This document shows, in pieces, positions 33,516 through 42,144 of a DNA stretch of 57,100 nucleotides. The stretch spans positions 1 through 57,100 of the forward strand of contig DATJIA010000355.1 of assembly GCA_035493675.1 (NCBI GenBank), written 5' to 3'. Numbering within the stretch: position 1 is the stretch's first letter; each line of letters begins with the position of its first letter. The notes below the pieces were generated by a model. That model worked only from the letters and a program-made list of their open reading frames with translations. It ran no database searches and was not told the DNA's origin. The position numbers and the translations under genes were made by a program. The stretch comes from JAIOQA01 sp035493675 (GTDB lineage: Bacteria > Myxococcota_A > Polyangia > Haliangiales > Haliangiaceae).

Positions 33516-35983
33516 GCGCCACCCTCCGTCCTCACCGAGACCGATCCGCGGTTGGGATGGATCGGATCGTTGTCGACGCGGATCACCTCGTCGATCGCGG
33601 GCTGGTAGTACGCCTCGAGGAACGGGCGTTTCTCGAACCATCCCGGCCGCGCGATCGAGATCTCCTTGACCGCGCGGACGCCGGCGACGCGCTGCACGGC
33701 CGCCTCGAGCTCGCTGCGATCGAGCGGCGTCCCGAACGTGAAGTGATCGGGATCGAAGAAGCCGACGATCGGACGAACGCCGCCGCGGCCGGCGAGCACG
33801 AGCATGATCCGCTGCTCGACGTCGGCCGGGTACGCCTCGGGCGCGACGCACACCTCGATCTCGAGCTGCAGATCCGCGTAGCGTGGCGCGAGCACGTGGA
33901 CCTCGCGGCCCGCCATGCGGAAGCGATCGAGGTAGCGCGTCAGCTCGACGCGCTGATCGGCGGGCAGCTCGTCGACGTGCGCCGGATCGGCGGTCGTGAA
34001 CGCGGACAGCCAGCTGCCGGTCCACCGGAACTGCGTGCCCGCGCGCTGCACCCACGGCAGGCGCTCGGCGAGCTCGTCGTAGTCTTCGGGACGGACCGCG
34101 CGGTACGTGATCGCGCGATACGCCTCGGGCGCGTCGCGCTTCGCCTCGACCAGCGTCTCGGGATCGACGCCGCCGGAGGTCGGCAGCGGATTGGTCACGC
34201 TCGCGATGAACGGGAGCCCGACGTCGCCGAACCCGAGCGCGCCGGTCGAGTCGGCCCAGCGGATCGTGTCGGCCGGCAGGTTGCCGCGCGCGCCGTTGCC
34301 CAGCCGGTAGCGCGCGCGGAAGAACTTGTCCTCGCCGGGGCGCGCGTTGCCGCGCGCGGGGACGCGGCCGAACTCGCCGTCGCCGAAGCGGATCGTCGAG
34401 CCGATGCCGGCGAGGTAATCGTAGTGCACGACCTCGCCGCCGAGCCGCTGATAACCGACCGTGCGCTGCCAGCTGCCGTCGTCGAGCGTGAAGACCTCGT
34501 CCTCGGGCTCGGCGCTGATGCTGCCGATCAGCGTGCGGCGCCAGGTCCACCGCTTGCCTTCGGTGCCCGCCGGCAGCGCGAGCTCGACGAGATCGAGCTC
34601 GGGCGTCGCGGCGCGCGGATCGTCGCCGAGCCGGACCAGCGCCTCGCCGTCGCGATCCGGCAGCGTGTGCAGGAACGCGATCGAGGCCTCCGCGCCGACG
34701 CGCTCGATCGCCGCGGACACCGGCTGCGTGCTCGGGCCGATCGAGAAGTCGCTCGTCTGCGTCACGCCCGCCGTGATCGGCACCGCGTTGCCGAGCACCC
34801 ACAACCACCGCAGATCCATCTCGAACGCGGTCGGTTCCTTCCAGTCGAGCCGCGTGACGTTGCCGCCGGTGCCGAGCGCGGTGCCGAGCGGATCGAGCTC
34901 GTCGGCGGCCGCCGTCAGCGTGACGAGCGCGCGCCGGATCGGCATGTCGCGCTGATCGGCCGGCGGTTCGGTGACGAGGAAGACGCGCTCGCCGGCGGCG
35001 AACAGCGAGGCGACGTGGCCCTGCACGTACACCGAGGTCGAGCCGACCGGCAGGCAGGTCGCCGGCAGCGGCCGCAACGAGGCGAGCGGATCGGGCTCGT
35101 CGCCTTCCCAGACGTGCGCGGCGAGCTTGTTGCGATTGCGATGGACGCGGAACGTGCGCGCCGCGATCACGTCGGCGAGGCCGTCGCCGACCTCGAACCC
35201 GACGACGCGGCCGCCCTCGCTGCGCGCCCACGCGTCGGTCCCCGCGGGCACCGCCTGGAAGCCGGGCGGGTTCGCCGCCGCTTCGACCGCGAGCCAGCCG
35301 CGGGCGCCGAGCCCGTCGTGGAGATCGTAGTCGACCAGGCGCACGTGGCGCCGCACCGATCGCCGCTGCGACGCGCTGCCGAACTGCGTCTCGCGCGCGA
35401 CGCGATCCTGGTAGTAGGCGAGCTCGTCGCCGAGCGACGCCATCAGCTCGACGAGCATGACGCCGGCGTCGGCGGCGAGGCGATCCTGCCAGCGCGGGTT
35501 GCGCTGGTTCGCGAACTCGAGCAGCGCGCGGCGCAGGCTCCAGAAGTCGCGCGCGCTGCCGTCGACGAGGATCTGCTCGGGCGGATCGGCGGGGCACAGG
35601 TGCGGCGGCGGCGCGCAATCGATGTCGCGCGGACACGCCGCCTTGAAGTTGATCTCGATCCGGCGGAAGAACGGATCGATCCGCGGGCCCGCGATCGCGA
35701 GCCAATAGCGCCCGAAGTCGCCGGGCCGCGTCGTGGTGACGCGCAGGACCGTGCGTCCCTCGATCGGCCCCGCCCACGCGACGCTCTGGATCGGGACCTG
35801 CGGATCGTCCTCACCGGTGATCGTGACGTCGGCCTTCGCGATCGTCAGCGCGGGCACCAGCGCCGACGGCTCGCGCAGGAAGAACACGTCGAGCACGAGC
35901 TGGTCGTCGTGCACCGCGACGAAGTCGATGCCCGTCAACAGATCCTGCGCGAGCAGCGCCGCCTTGCGATCGGGCCCCGCCAT
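33512..35983 (-). CDS. Baseplate J-like protein (Afp11-like)
   Basis: An 823-residue baseplate wedge component. DRLAADAGVMLVELMASLGD and ELAYYQDRVARETQ mark the N-terminal half. IRFGDGEFGRVPARGN, RARYRLGNGARGNL and DVGLPFIASVTNPLPTSGG followed by ETLVEAKRDAPEAYRAI are the signature of the J/gp6 core. It pairs with the neighbouring 812-residue protein to form the baseplate wedges around the spike. Start ATG 35983 overlaps the gp25 stop by one base (TGATG). Confidence 0.88.
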   Translation of the reverse strand: MAGPDRKAALLAQDLLTGIDFVAVHDDQLVLDVFFLREPSALVPALTIAKADVTITGEDDPQVPIQSVAWAGPIEGRTVLRVTTTRPGDFGRYWLAIAGPRIDPFFRRIEINFKAACPRDIDCAPPPHLCPADPPEQILVDGSARDFWSLRRALLEFANQRNPRWQDRLAADAGVMLVELMASLGDELAYYQDRVARETQFGSASQRRSVRRHVRLVDYDLHDGLGARGWLAVEAAANPPGFQAVPAGTDAWARSEGGRVVGFEVGDGLADVIAARTFRVHRNRNKLAAHVWEGDEPDPLASLRPLPATCLPVGSTSVYVQGHVASLFAAGERVFLVTEPPADQRDMPIRRALVTLTAAADELDPLGTALGTGGNVTRLDWKEPTAFEMDLRWLWVLGNAVPITAGVTQTSDFSIGPSTQPVSAAIERVGAEASIAFLHTLPDRDGEALVRLGDDPRAATPELDLVELALPAGTEGKRWTWRRTLIGSISAEPEDEVFTLDDGSWQRTVGYQRLGGEVVHYDYLAGIGSTIRFGDGEFGRVPARGNARPGEDKFFRARYRLGNGARGNLPADTIRWADSTGALGFGDVGLPFIASVTNPLPTSGGVDPETLVEAKRDAPEAYRAITYRAVRPEDYDELAERLPWVQRAGTQFRWTGSWLSAFTTADPAHVDELPADQRVELTRYLDRFRMAGREVHVLAPRYADLQLEIEVCVAPEAYPADVEQRIMLVLAGRGGVRPIVGFFDPDHFTFGTPLDRSELEAAVQRVAGVRAVKEISIARPGWFEKRPFLEAYYQPAIDEVIRVDNDPIHPNRGSVSVRTEGGA

Positions 35984-36366
35984 CAGAGCGCGACCTCGAC
36001 GCGGAGGTTCAGGTAGCGGCGCTCCTGGCGCGCGGTCAGGAGGTAGCGCAACGACACCGAGAGCGTCTCGTCCTGCGCGACGACCGTGACGTCGTCGACC
36101 TTGATCACCGTCCCGAGCCACTTGTCGAGCGCTTGCAGGATCGTGACCTTGAGGAGGCTCGCGGCGGCGTCGCTGTTCGGCGCGAACACCATGCGGCGCA
36201 GCCCGCAGCCGAAATCGGGACGATTGATCCGCTCGCCCGGGTTGGTGAGCAGCACCTGCTTGATCAGCTGCTCGACGTGGAGCGCGTAGCTCTCCTCGTC
36301 GGCGACCTTGCCGAGCCCGCGATCGATCGCGATCGGGAAGAGGATGCTGTGGAATTCCTCCCGCAT
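35983..36366 (-). CDS. gp25/GPW-like baseplate wedge protein (Afp9-like)
   Basis: A 127-residue protein of the gp25 family, close to the usual length. It has the conserved VEQLIKQVLLTNPGERINR and PDFGCGLRRMVFAPN, including the E-P-like segment that links sheath and wedge. It nucleates sheath polymerisation at the baseplate. The start and stop each overlap the neighbouring genes by one base. Confidence 0.92.
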   Translation of the reverse strand: MREEFHSILFPIAIDRGLGKVADEESYALHVEQLIKQVLLTNPGERINRPDFGCGLRRMVFAPNSDAAASLLKVTILQALDKWLGTVIKVDDVTVVAQDETLSVSLRYLLTARQERRYLNLRVEVAL

Positions 36367-36926
36367 CACGTCACCTGGATCTTCCCGTTGTTGATGCTGA
36401 CCGACGCGGTGGTCACCTCGACCTTGCCGCTGCCCAGCTCGCTGGTGACGCCCTGCGACGCGACCGTGTGCTTCGCGCTGGCCGCCACCGTCTCGACCGA
36501 CTGATTCATCGTGAGGCTCGCGTTCGAGCCGTTCTTGAGCGTCGCTTCGTCGCTCTGATCGTCGAGCGAGAGCGTGATGCTGTCGGTCTTCCAGACCTTC
36601 ATCGTCGGATCGCCTCCGAGCGGCACCTCGCCGTCGCCCCAGAAGCAACCGACCCAGATCGGGAACGACGGATCGCCGCCCTCGAACTCGACCCACACGC
36701 CGGACTGCGCCGGCGGCATCGCGAACAGGCCGACGCTCGCGCCCGCGTAGGGGACGCACGGCATCGCCCACACCTCGACACCGTCGCCGAGCACCGACGG
36801 CACGGAGACCTTGAGGCGGCCGCGGTGCGTGGTGTCCTCGTTCGACACGACGGTGCCGCGATATTTCCCGTAGCGCCGGTGGCGCAGGATGTCGTGCACG
36901 AGGCCGGCGAGGTCGTGATCGATCAT
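36366..36926 (-). CDS. Spike protein, gpV/VgrG OB-fold part (Afp8 C-terminal-like)
   Basis: A 186-residue central spike component. The segment YRGTVVSNEDTTHRGRLKV, then VPYAGASVGLFAMPPAQSGV and WVEFEGGDPSFPIWVGCFWG, is the gp5/gpV OB-fold seen in phage, T6SS and eCIS spikes. The C-terminal 60 residues (SLTMNQSVETVAASAKHTVA, VEVTTASVSINNGKIQVT) give beta-prism repeats that form the needle. In Afp8/Pvc8 and VgrG this part is fused to a gpD-like hub; here the two are separate overlapping genes (ATGA). Confidence 0.88.
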   Translation of the reverse strand: MIDHDLAGLVHDILRHRRYGKYRGTVVSNEDTTHRGRLKVSVPSVLGDGVEVWAMPCVPYAGASVGLFAMPPAQSGVWVEFEGGDPSFPIWVGCFWGDGEVPLGGDPTMKVWKTDSITLSLDDQSDEATLKNGSNASLTMNQSVETVAASAKHTVASQGVTSELGSGKVEVTTASVSINNGKIQVT

Positions 36927-37981
36927 GAGGCCCCCCACGCGTTGCGCATCAGCTCGAAGTCCATGACGTGCGCGGTCCGATCGATCACGTGGCGCACCGA
37001 CGACACCACGTAGGTGCCGCTGTGCCGCGTGCCGAGCCCGCTCACGCCGACCAAGGTGTGCGCGCGGAGCACGGCGCCCAGCGCGCGCACGCTGGTCTGC
37101 CCTCGCACGCGCACGAACCAGCCCGCCTCGATCAGCGCGCCCTCGGAGCGGGCCTGCAGATCGCCGGCGAGATCCGCCGGCGCGACGACGTGCACGCCGC
37201 GCGCGGCGGCGACGTCCGCGAACGCGGTCGAGCCGAGCGCGCGCAACGGGGAGCGCTCGACCTGGCCGTCGATCGGCGACTTGTCGCGGAGCCCGAGCTG
37301 CGCGGCGATCGCGGTGGTGGGGCGCTCCACGTCCCAGTCGAGATCGAGCGACGAGACGTTGGGGGTCGCGTTGTTGATCGCGATCGTGATCGCGGCGGCG
37401 CCGTCGAGCGGCGGGCGCTTGAAGTGCGCGGTCGTGGTGCCCGCGCCGTCGGTCGTCATCCAGAACCAGCAGCCGTAGCGGCGCGCCATGCGGCGCACGA
37501 ACCGCAGGTCGGTCTCGCACTGGACGACGAGGTGATCTTCCTCGGTGGTGGTCACCGCGATCGCCTCGACGTCGGGCGTGACGCCGTAGCCGGACAGGAT
37601 GCTCGAGACCGAATCGCTGATCGCGCCCGGCGCCCACGCCTTCTGCTTGAGCTCGCGATCCATCTCCATCGACGTGTCGCCGCCGATGACCTCGACCCAC
37701 GACTCGACGACGTCGTGATGGAAGTGGACGCGCTGTCCGTAGACCTGGCCCTTGACCAGGACCTGCGTGCTGCTGCCGTCGGGCACGACGACCGAGAGAT
37801 CGCCGCCGGGATCGAGCCGCCCGTCGGTGAGGATCGGGAAGTCCGCGTCGGTGATCGCGAGCGGATAGCGAAGTCGATACGTCGTCGGCTCACCGATGCG
37901 TTCGCACACCTCGACCTGGTCACCTTCCGCGAGATCGGAGGCGCTGGTGGTGCCGGAGACGATCGAGAGCTCGAGTCCCAT
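36923..37981 (-). CDS. Hub protein, phage late control gpD-like (Afp8 N-terminal-like)
   Basis: A 352-residue hub protein: VYGQRVHFHHDVVESWVEV, LSGYGVTPDVEAI and VVQCETDLRFVRRMARRYGC followed by WFWM are the gpD/gp27 signatures. It forms the ring between tube and spike. VSSVRHVIDRTAHVMDFELM near the end is also typical. The gene overlaps the gpV-like gene by four bases and the LysM gene by one, so hub and spike should be made together. Confidence 0.88.
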   Translation of the reverse strand: MGLELSIVSGTTSASDLAEGDQVEVCERIGEPTTYRLRYPLAITDADFPILTDGRLDPGGDLSVVVPDGSSTQVLVKGQVYGQRVHFHHDVVESWVEVIGGDTSMEMDRELKQKAWAPGAISDSVSSILSGYGVTPDVEAIAVTTTEEDHLVVQCETDLRFVRRMARRYGCWFWMTTDGAGTTTAHFKRPPLDGAAAITIAINNATPNVSSLDLDWDVERPTTAIAAQLGLRDKSPIDGQVERSPLRALGSTAFADVAAARGVHVVAPADLAGDLQARSEGALIEAGWFVRVRGQTSVRALGAVLRAHTLVGVSGLGTRHSGTYVVSSVRHVIDRTAHVMDFELMRNAWGAS

Positions 37982-38256
37982 CAGCCGTTCTTGGGTGGGA
38001 TGGGGATCTCGCGCGCCTCGGCGAGCGCGTCGGGCAGCATGACGTCGGCGAGCTCGCAGATGCGCCAGTACATCGCGCCGTCGCCGAGGTACGCCGACGC
38101 GAGGTGGTCGATGCGCTCGCCCTGGTGGCGGAGGTGGTAGCCGAGCAGCGACTCGTCGGGTGCGTCGGGCGTCGGCACGATCATGATCGTGCGTCCGTCG
38201 CGTGTGCTCACCGGATAGGTGGTCAGTCCGGCATAACGGCTGTTGGCGTCGAACAC
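37981..38256 (-). CDS. LysM-domain tail protein (Afp7 C-terminal-like)
   Basis: A 91-residue protein with a LysM-like module (HLRHQGERIDHLASAYLGDG, YWRICELADVMLPD, IPIPP), as in gp53/gpX-type proteins that staple hub to wedge in phages and eCIS. The start is GTG 38256, supported by AGGAGG about six bases upstream. In Afp7 this domain is fused to the tube-like part that here is the preceding separate gene. Confidence 0.85.
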   Translation of the reverse strand: MFDANSRYAGLTTYPVSTRDGRTIMIVPTPDAPDESLLGYHLRHQGERIDHLASAYLGDGAMYWRICELADVMLPDALAEAREIPIPPKNG

Positions 38257-38265
38257 GAGTCCTCC

Positions 38266-39030
38266 TCAGAACGGCAAGATGCTCAGGATGGATTCGACGG
38301 AATTGGCGACGTTCGCGAGCGCGAGCGCCTCTTTCTGCCCTCGCGTCCACTTGTAACAGAACTTCGCGATGCTCTTTCCCTCGTTGTCGTTGGTGGAGTC
38401 GCGATCGAGCGCGTCGGCGGTCAACACCTTCATCGTCGCGTTGACCTTCGCGCGCGTGGGATACAGCAGTTGATTCCACTGCTGCTCTTCGACCGAGAAG
38501 GATTGGAATCGAACCGGCACGATGCGCCCCGGCCCCCAGATGAAGAGCGTGATCGGCACGTTCGTCCGCGCCGCGCTGGGATCGATCTTCGAGAACGACG
38601 CGCTCACGCCGCCGGCGCCGACCGACACGCTCAACGAGCCCACCAGCGATCCCAGCAGGCTGTCGTTCTGCGGATAGAGGAGCATCTCGAGCGCGGCGAG
38701 GCGATCGGCGACGCCCGACACGAACGCGACCGGGTGCGCCTCGGGCACCTCGAGCGCGTCGGTGGCGTCGAGGAACAGCGAGACGGTGAAGGTCTCGGTC
38801 GGCTCCTGCGGCTGTGACGTCGAGCTCGCGGCGGTGGTGCCCTGCGGCTGCGAGCGGTCGGTCGAGGTCCCGTTGCTCTCGGGCGGCGAGAACGGCGTGA
38901 TCGTCCGAGACAGCGTCTCCGGGTTGTATTGGAAGATGATGATGTTCGGAATCGGGATGATCGGCATCTTCTTGAATTGCACGATCGCCCCTTTGAGGAG
39001 CTTGGGTGCGCGGCTGTATCCGTCACTCAT
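38266..39030 (-). CDS. Contractile injection system tube-type protein (Afp7 N-terminal-like)
   Basis: A 254-residue protein beginning with FQYNPETLSRTITPF, the marker of the CIS_tube family found next to LysM proteins in eCIS. It forms the base of the inner tube on the hub. The middle (VSLFLDATDALE, LLYPQND, FIWGPGRIVPVRFQSFSVEE) is also characteristic. The ATG at 39030 is preferred over GTG 39036 because GGAGG lies five bases before it. It overlaps the small upstream gene by eight bases. Confidence 0.85.
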   Translation of the reverse strand: MSDGYSRAPKLLKGAIVQFKKMPIIPIPNIIIFQYNPETLSRTITPFSPPESNGTSTDRSQPQGTTAASSTSQPQEPTETFTVSLFLDATDALEVPEAHPVAFVSGVADRLAALEMLLYPQNDSLLGSLVGSLSVSVGAGGVSASFSKIDPSAARTNVPITLFIWGPGRIVPVRFQSFSVEEQQWNQLLYPTRAKVNATMKVLTADALDRDSTNDNEGKSIAKFCYKWTRGQKEALALANVANSVESILSILPF

Positions 39031-39292
39031 GATCACCTCCGCCGCCCGTGAGCAAGCCCTCGAGCGCGTCGACCATCGCGGCGATCAACGCGTCTCGTCC
39101 CGCGTTCGCCCCGACGTCGACGACGACGCGCGCCGCGGCGAGCTCGCCGACGCACCGCCGGCCGCGCAGGCGCTCCGTCAGGCGGCGCAGCACGTCGTCG
39201 GCGAGCGCGGGCGCGTCGTCGGCCGAGATGCCGGGCACGCGCACGACCATCTGCTCGATCTCGATCCGCGGCGCAGGCGCGACCAGGCTCAT
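39023..39292 (-). CDS. Small conserved-type eCIS protein, unknown
   Basis: An 89-residue protein (PRIEIEQMVVRVPGISADDA, ADDVLRRLTERLRG, RVVVDVGANAGRDALIAAMV) with a GGGGDHE tail. It looks alpha/beta with one long helix and no membrane segment. Small genes of this size often sit between the DUF4255 and tube-type genes in eCIS loci, but I do not know a function. It overlaps both neighbours. Confidence 0.65.
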   Translation of the reverse strand: MSLVAPAPRIEIEQMVVRVPGISADDAPALADDVLRRLTERLRGRRCVGELAAARVVVDVGANAGRDALIAAMVDALEGLLTGGGGDHE

Positions 39293-40560
39293 GGCACCAC
39301 CACCCACGCCGGCGGCGACTCGCAGCCTTCGATCACGACGCGCACGGGCAGCGACTGCCCCGAGGCTCCGCCGGTCGGCAGGCGCATCTGGATCACGGTC
39401 GGCGAGCTCACCGCGAACTCGCCGGTCGCGAGCGCGCCGAACGTGCCCTGCACCAGGGCGGTGGCGCCGATCGACGCGCGTACCGACGACGCGTTCAGCG
39501 CGGGGTCCTGGAAGATCTTGCCGGTCACGAGGAACACGCCGGCCGCGTCGGGCGCGCCGACGCTCGTCACCGCGGGGACGATCTGGAACGGCGTCTCGTT
39601 CGACAAGACGACGTCGGTGTGGGTGCCACCGTTGGCGAGCGCGGTCGTGCGCGTCATCCGCAGCGACGCCGCGTACGTGCCCGGCACGCTCGGCGCGCCG
39701 TCGATGTCGTCCTGCACGGCGGCGCTGACCTCGTCGCCGAACGCGCTCACGCCCCAGCTCGCGCCCACCGGGCGGGCGTCGGGCGAGTTCGGCCCGCGGA
39801 CCAAGAGCTCGATCGATCCACCGCCGAGGCCGCTGCCGATCAGCGTGAACGCGTCGCCGATCGCGGGCTGCGCCGGTTGCACGTCGATCGCGCGCGCGCT
39901 CGTCTCGCCGGGGATCGTGAACGTCACGCGGCTCCGACTGCCGAGCAAGCGCGGGAGCCCGCCGACGAAGGTATCGATCGCGTAGGTGAGGACGCGGCCC
40001 GACGCCTGCGTGGGCTCTTCCGGCTCGAGGAGGACGACCGACACCTCGTAGTAGCTCGACAGGCGCAGCGGCTTCGAGCCGGCGGTCCAATAGCTCACCG
40101 CTTCGTTGGGCGCGACGTGGCGCAGCGCGATCCGGATCTTGTTCTCGTCGCCGAGCATGCCGGTCGGCACGACCTTGACGCCGCCGACGGTGGTGTCGTC
40201 GTCGATGATCGGATAGTCGTGCAGCGCCTTCGCGGTCAGGCCCATCAGGAGCTGCTCGCGATACGGACCTTCGTTGTCCTGCGCCTCGCTGTGCGCGCTG
40301 ACGACGTAGTGGAGGTTCAAGCCCATCGGCGAGAAGCGGATCGGCTTGTCGGGGCGGCCGCGCCAGGGCTGGTTCTTGTGCGCGGCCTCTTCGACGAAGT
40401 GATAGAGGTACAGGCCGATCGAGTTGTCCTCGCTCAACATGTCGGGCGGCAAACTGGTGACCTTGACCGCCTGCGCGGGCGCCGCCGGCGACGCCGCGAT
40501 CGCGCGCTTGACGACCTCGACGAGCGTCTTGGTGACGAACGCGAGATCGAGGATCGCCAT
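39289..40560 (-). CDS. DUF4255 tail-terminator-like protein with Ig-like C-terminus (Afp16-like)
   Basis: A 423-residue protein. Residues 1-200 are DUF4255 (FVTKTLVEVVKRAI, LYLYHFVEEAAHKN, LHYVVSAHSEAQDNEGPYRE, VSYWTAGSKPLRLSSYYEVS), the cap that stops tube growth in eCIS. Residues 200-423 are an added pair of Ig/IPT-like domains (AIDVQPAQPAIGDAFTLIGS, TSVGAPDAAGVFLVTGKIF), absent from the 300-residue Afp16 type. The extra domains could decorate the distal end or bind cell surface material. Overlaps flank both ends. Confidence 0.85.
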   Translation of the reverse strand: MAILDLAFVTKTLVEVVKRAIAASPAAPAQAVKVTSLPPDMLSEDNSIGLYLYHFVEEAAHKNQPWRGRPDKPIRFSPMGLNLHYVVSAHSEAQDNEGPYREQLLMGLTAKALHDYPIIDDDTTVGGVKVVPTGMLGDENKIRIALRHVAPNEAVSYWTAGSKPLRLSSYYEVSVVLLEPEEPTQASGRVLTYAIDTFVGGLPRLLGSRSRVTFTIPGETSARAIDVQPAQPAIGDAFTLIGSGLGGGSIELLVRGPNSPDARPVGASWGVSAFGDEVSAAVQDDIDGAPSVPGTYAASLRMTRTTALANGGTHTDVVLSNETPFQIVPAVTSVGAPDAAGVFLVTGKIFQDPALNASSVRASIGATALVQGTFGALATGEFAVSSPTVIQMRLPTGGASGQSLPVRVVIEGCESPPAWVVVP

Positions 40561-41378
40561 CAGCTCTGCCCCAGGCCGAAGCCTCGGTGGAGGACGTTGG
40601 CGACCGGCGCCGGCGCGGCGGGCGCGCTCTGCCGGATGATCACCGGGGCCGGGCTCGGCGGCGCGGGCGCGCGGACCTCGACGACGAGGCGCCCGATCGA
40701 CAGGCTCGGGCTCGGCGGCGCCGGCGCGGGGCTCGGCGGCGGCGCGGGCGGCGCGAGCGTGCGCGGGGTCGACACCGGCGCCGCGGCCGGCGTCGGCGGG
40801 AGCATCGGCGCCGCGGGCGCGACCGGCGTGACCCGATCGATCTCACCGCCGGGCCGGCTCGCGGGCGCGAGCCACTTCTCGACGATCGTCGTCGGCTCGC
40901 GCTCGGGGATCCGCAGGCGCGGCTCGATCGGCGCGTGCGGCGGCGGCGCGCTCTCCGGCGGCGGCGCCGCGACGCGCTCGATCGTGTGCTCGCGTTCGCG
41001 CTCGATGATCGCGGGCGCGAGCGCGGGCGCGGGCTCGACGCGCGCGCGCGCCTCGGGCTCGATCGCGACCGGCGCGGGCTCGCGCGGGCGCGGCGGTGCG
41101 GGCTCGACGCGCGCGGGCGGCGCGATCCGCTCGAAGAAATCGTCGGCGATCGTCTGGATGGAGGACGGCTCGTGCTCGCGTTCGCGCGTGATCGGCGGCG
41201 GCACGATCGCGGGCGGCGCGATCGCGGGCGCGGGCGCGGGCGCCGCGGGCTCGAACGGCGCGACGCGCTCGAACGGATCGTCGAGGGCGCTCGACGCCGC
41301 GGGCGCGGGCGCCACGCTCGGCGGCGTGCCGGCGGCGCGATCGATCAGGCGCTCGAGGTACCTCGCCATCGGGGTCAC
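40560..41378 (-). CDS. Pro/Ala-rich disordered eCIS protein
   Basis: A 272-residue protein that is roughly half Pro and Ala, with a short N-terminal helix (MARYLERLIDRAAG), repeating motifs such as IEREREHTIERVAAPPP and LDDPFERVAPFEP, and a conserved-looking tail (LVVEVRAPAPPSPAPVIIRQ then NVLHRGFGLGQS). It should be intrinsically disordered apart from the ends. The start GTG 41378 gives a GTGA overlap with the upstream gene; ATG 41369 is the alternative. Position between the zinc-ribbon and DUF4255 genes implies an assembly or anchoring role, but none is established. Confidence 0.6.
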   Translation of the reverse strand: MTPMARYLERLIDRAAGTPPSVAPAPAASSALDDPFERVAPFEPAAPAPAPAIAPPAIVPPPITREREHEPSSIQTIADDFFERIAPPARVEPAPPRPREPAPVAIEPEARARVEPAPALAPAIIEREREHTIERVAAPPPESAPPPHAPIEPRLRIPEREPTTIVEKWLAPASRPGGEIDRVTPVAPAAPMLPPTPAAAPVSTPRTLAPPAPPPSPAPAPPSPSLSIGRLVVEVRAPAPPSPAPVIIRQSAPAAPAPVANVLHRGFGLGQS

Positions 41379-42136
41379 CGCACCGCGCTCGCGCGCTCGG
41401 CCAGCTCGACGTGGAGGCGGCGCTGCCGCCGCGTCATCGCGAGGATCTCGGTCAACGACCAACCGAAGCTGCGCGCGAGCGCTTGCACCTCGGCCGCGCG
41501 CTGCTTCCGCTCCGCGATGAGGGAACCGAGCAGGAACGATTGGATGTCGAACCGGATCGCGTGGCGATGTCCGCAGTCCGGACAAACCGCGTCGAGCTCG
41601 ACGTCGATCAGCGGCGCCGCGCGCTCCATCAGCGCGGCCAGCGCCGCGGGGCTCGACGGCCCGCCCAGGTGGCAGCGCGCGGCGAGCGCGTCGGACGGCG
41701 ACGGCTCGCCGACCGACGCCAGCTCGTCGTCGCCGTTCGGGATCCGGAAGCGCGTGCCGTCCTCGGCGGTGAACGATCCGTCGGCCTCGGCGCGCAACGA
41801 CGAGTGATCGGGGCGCAGCTCCGCGACGAGCTCGGCGAGCGCGAAGTCGAGATCGAAGCGCGCGCCGCACGACGGGCACACCGGCGAGCTCCGCACGCGC
41901 GCGCTCACCTCGACCAGGTAGATGGCGGCGAGCACGCGATCGCGATCCGCCGCCGTCAACCGGCGCGCGTCGCCGGGCGCGGCCGCGGCGCCGGGCACGG
42001 CGGCGAGGAGGCGATCGACGAACGCGACGGCGGACGCGGTGTCCGTCGCCTCGATCGACTCCTCGTCGTCGCCGCGGAGCGCGCGCACGTAGACCCATCC
42101 CGCGCGCGCACCGCTCGTGAGCGGAACACGGTGCAT
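41375..42136 (-). CDS. Zinc-ribbon eCIS assembly protein
   Basis: A 253-residue protein with two CxxC knuckles: C87-C90 (SSPVCPSCGARFDLD) and C185-C188 (DAVCPDCGHRHAIRFD), which together would bind one or two zinc ions. The C-terminal helix (IQSFLLGSLIAERKQRAAEV, ARSFGWSLTEILAMTRRQRR) resembles phage baseplate-hub assembly chaperones. Similar zinc-finger proteins sit behind the tube gene in other phage-tail-like loci. A structural or chaperone role is likely; it is eight bases downstream of the tube gene. Confidence 0.7.
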   Translation of the reverse strand: MHRVPLTSGARAGWVYVRALRGDDEESIEATDTASAVAFVDRLLAAVPGAAAAPGDARRLTAADRDRVLAAIYLVEVSARVRSSPVCPSCGARFDLDFALAELVAELRPDHSSLRAEADGSFTAEDGTRFRIPNGDDELASVGEPSPSDALAARCHLGGPSSPAALAALMERAAPLIDVELDAVCPDCGHRHAIRFDIQSFLLGSLIAERKQRAAEVQALARSFGWSLTEILAMTRRQRRLHVELAERASAVR

Positions 42137-42144
42137 CGCGCCGC

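Noticed and set aside
39031..39036. GTG 39036 as start of the tube-type protein
   Set aside because: It lies inside the GGAGG ribosome site that serves ATG 39030.
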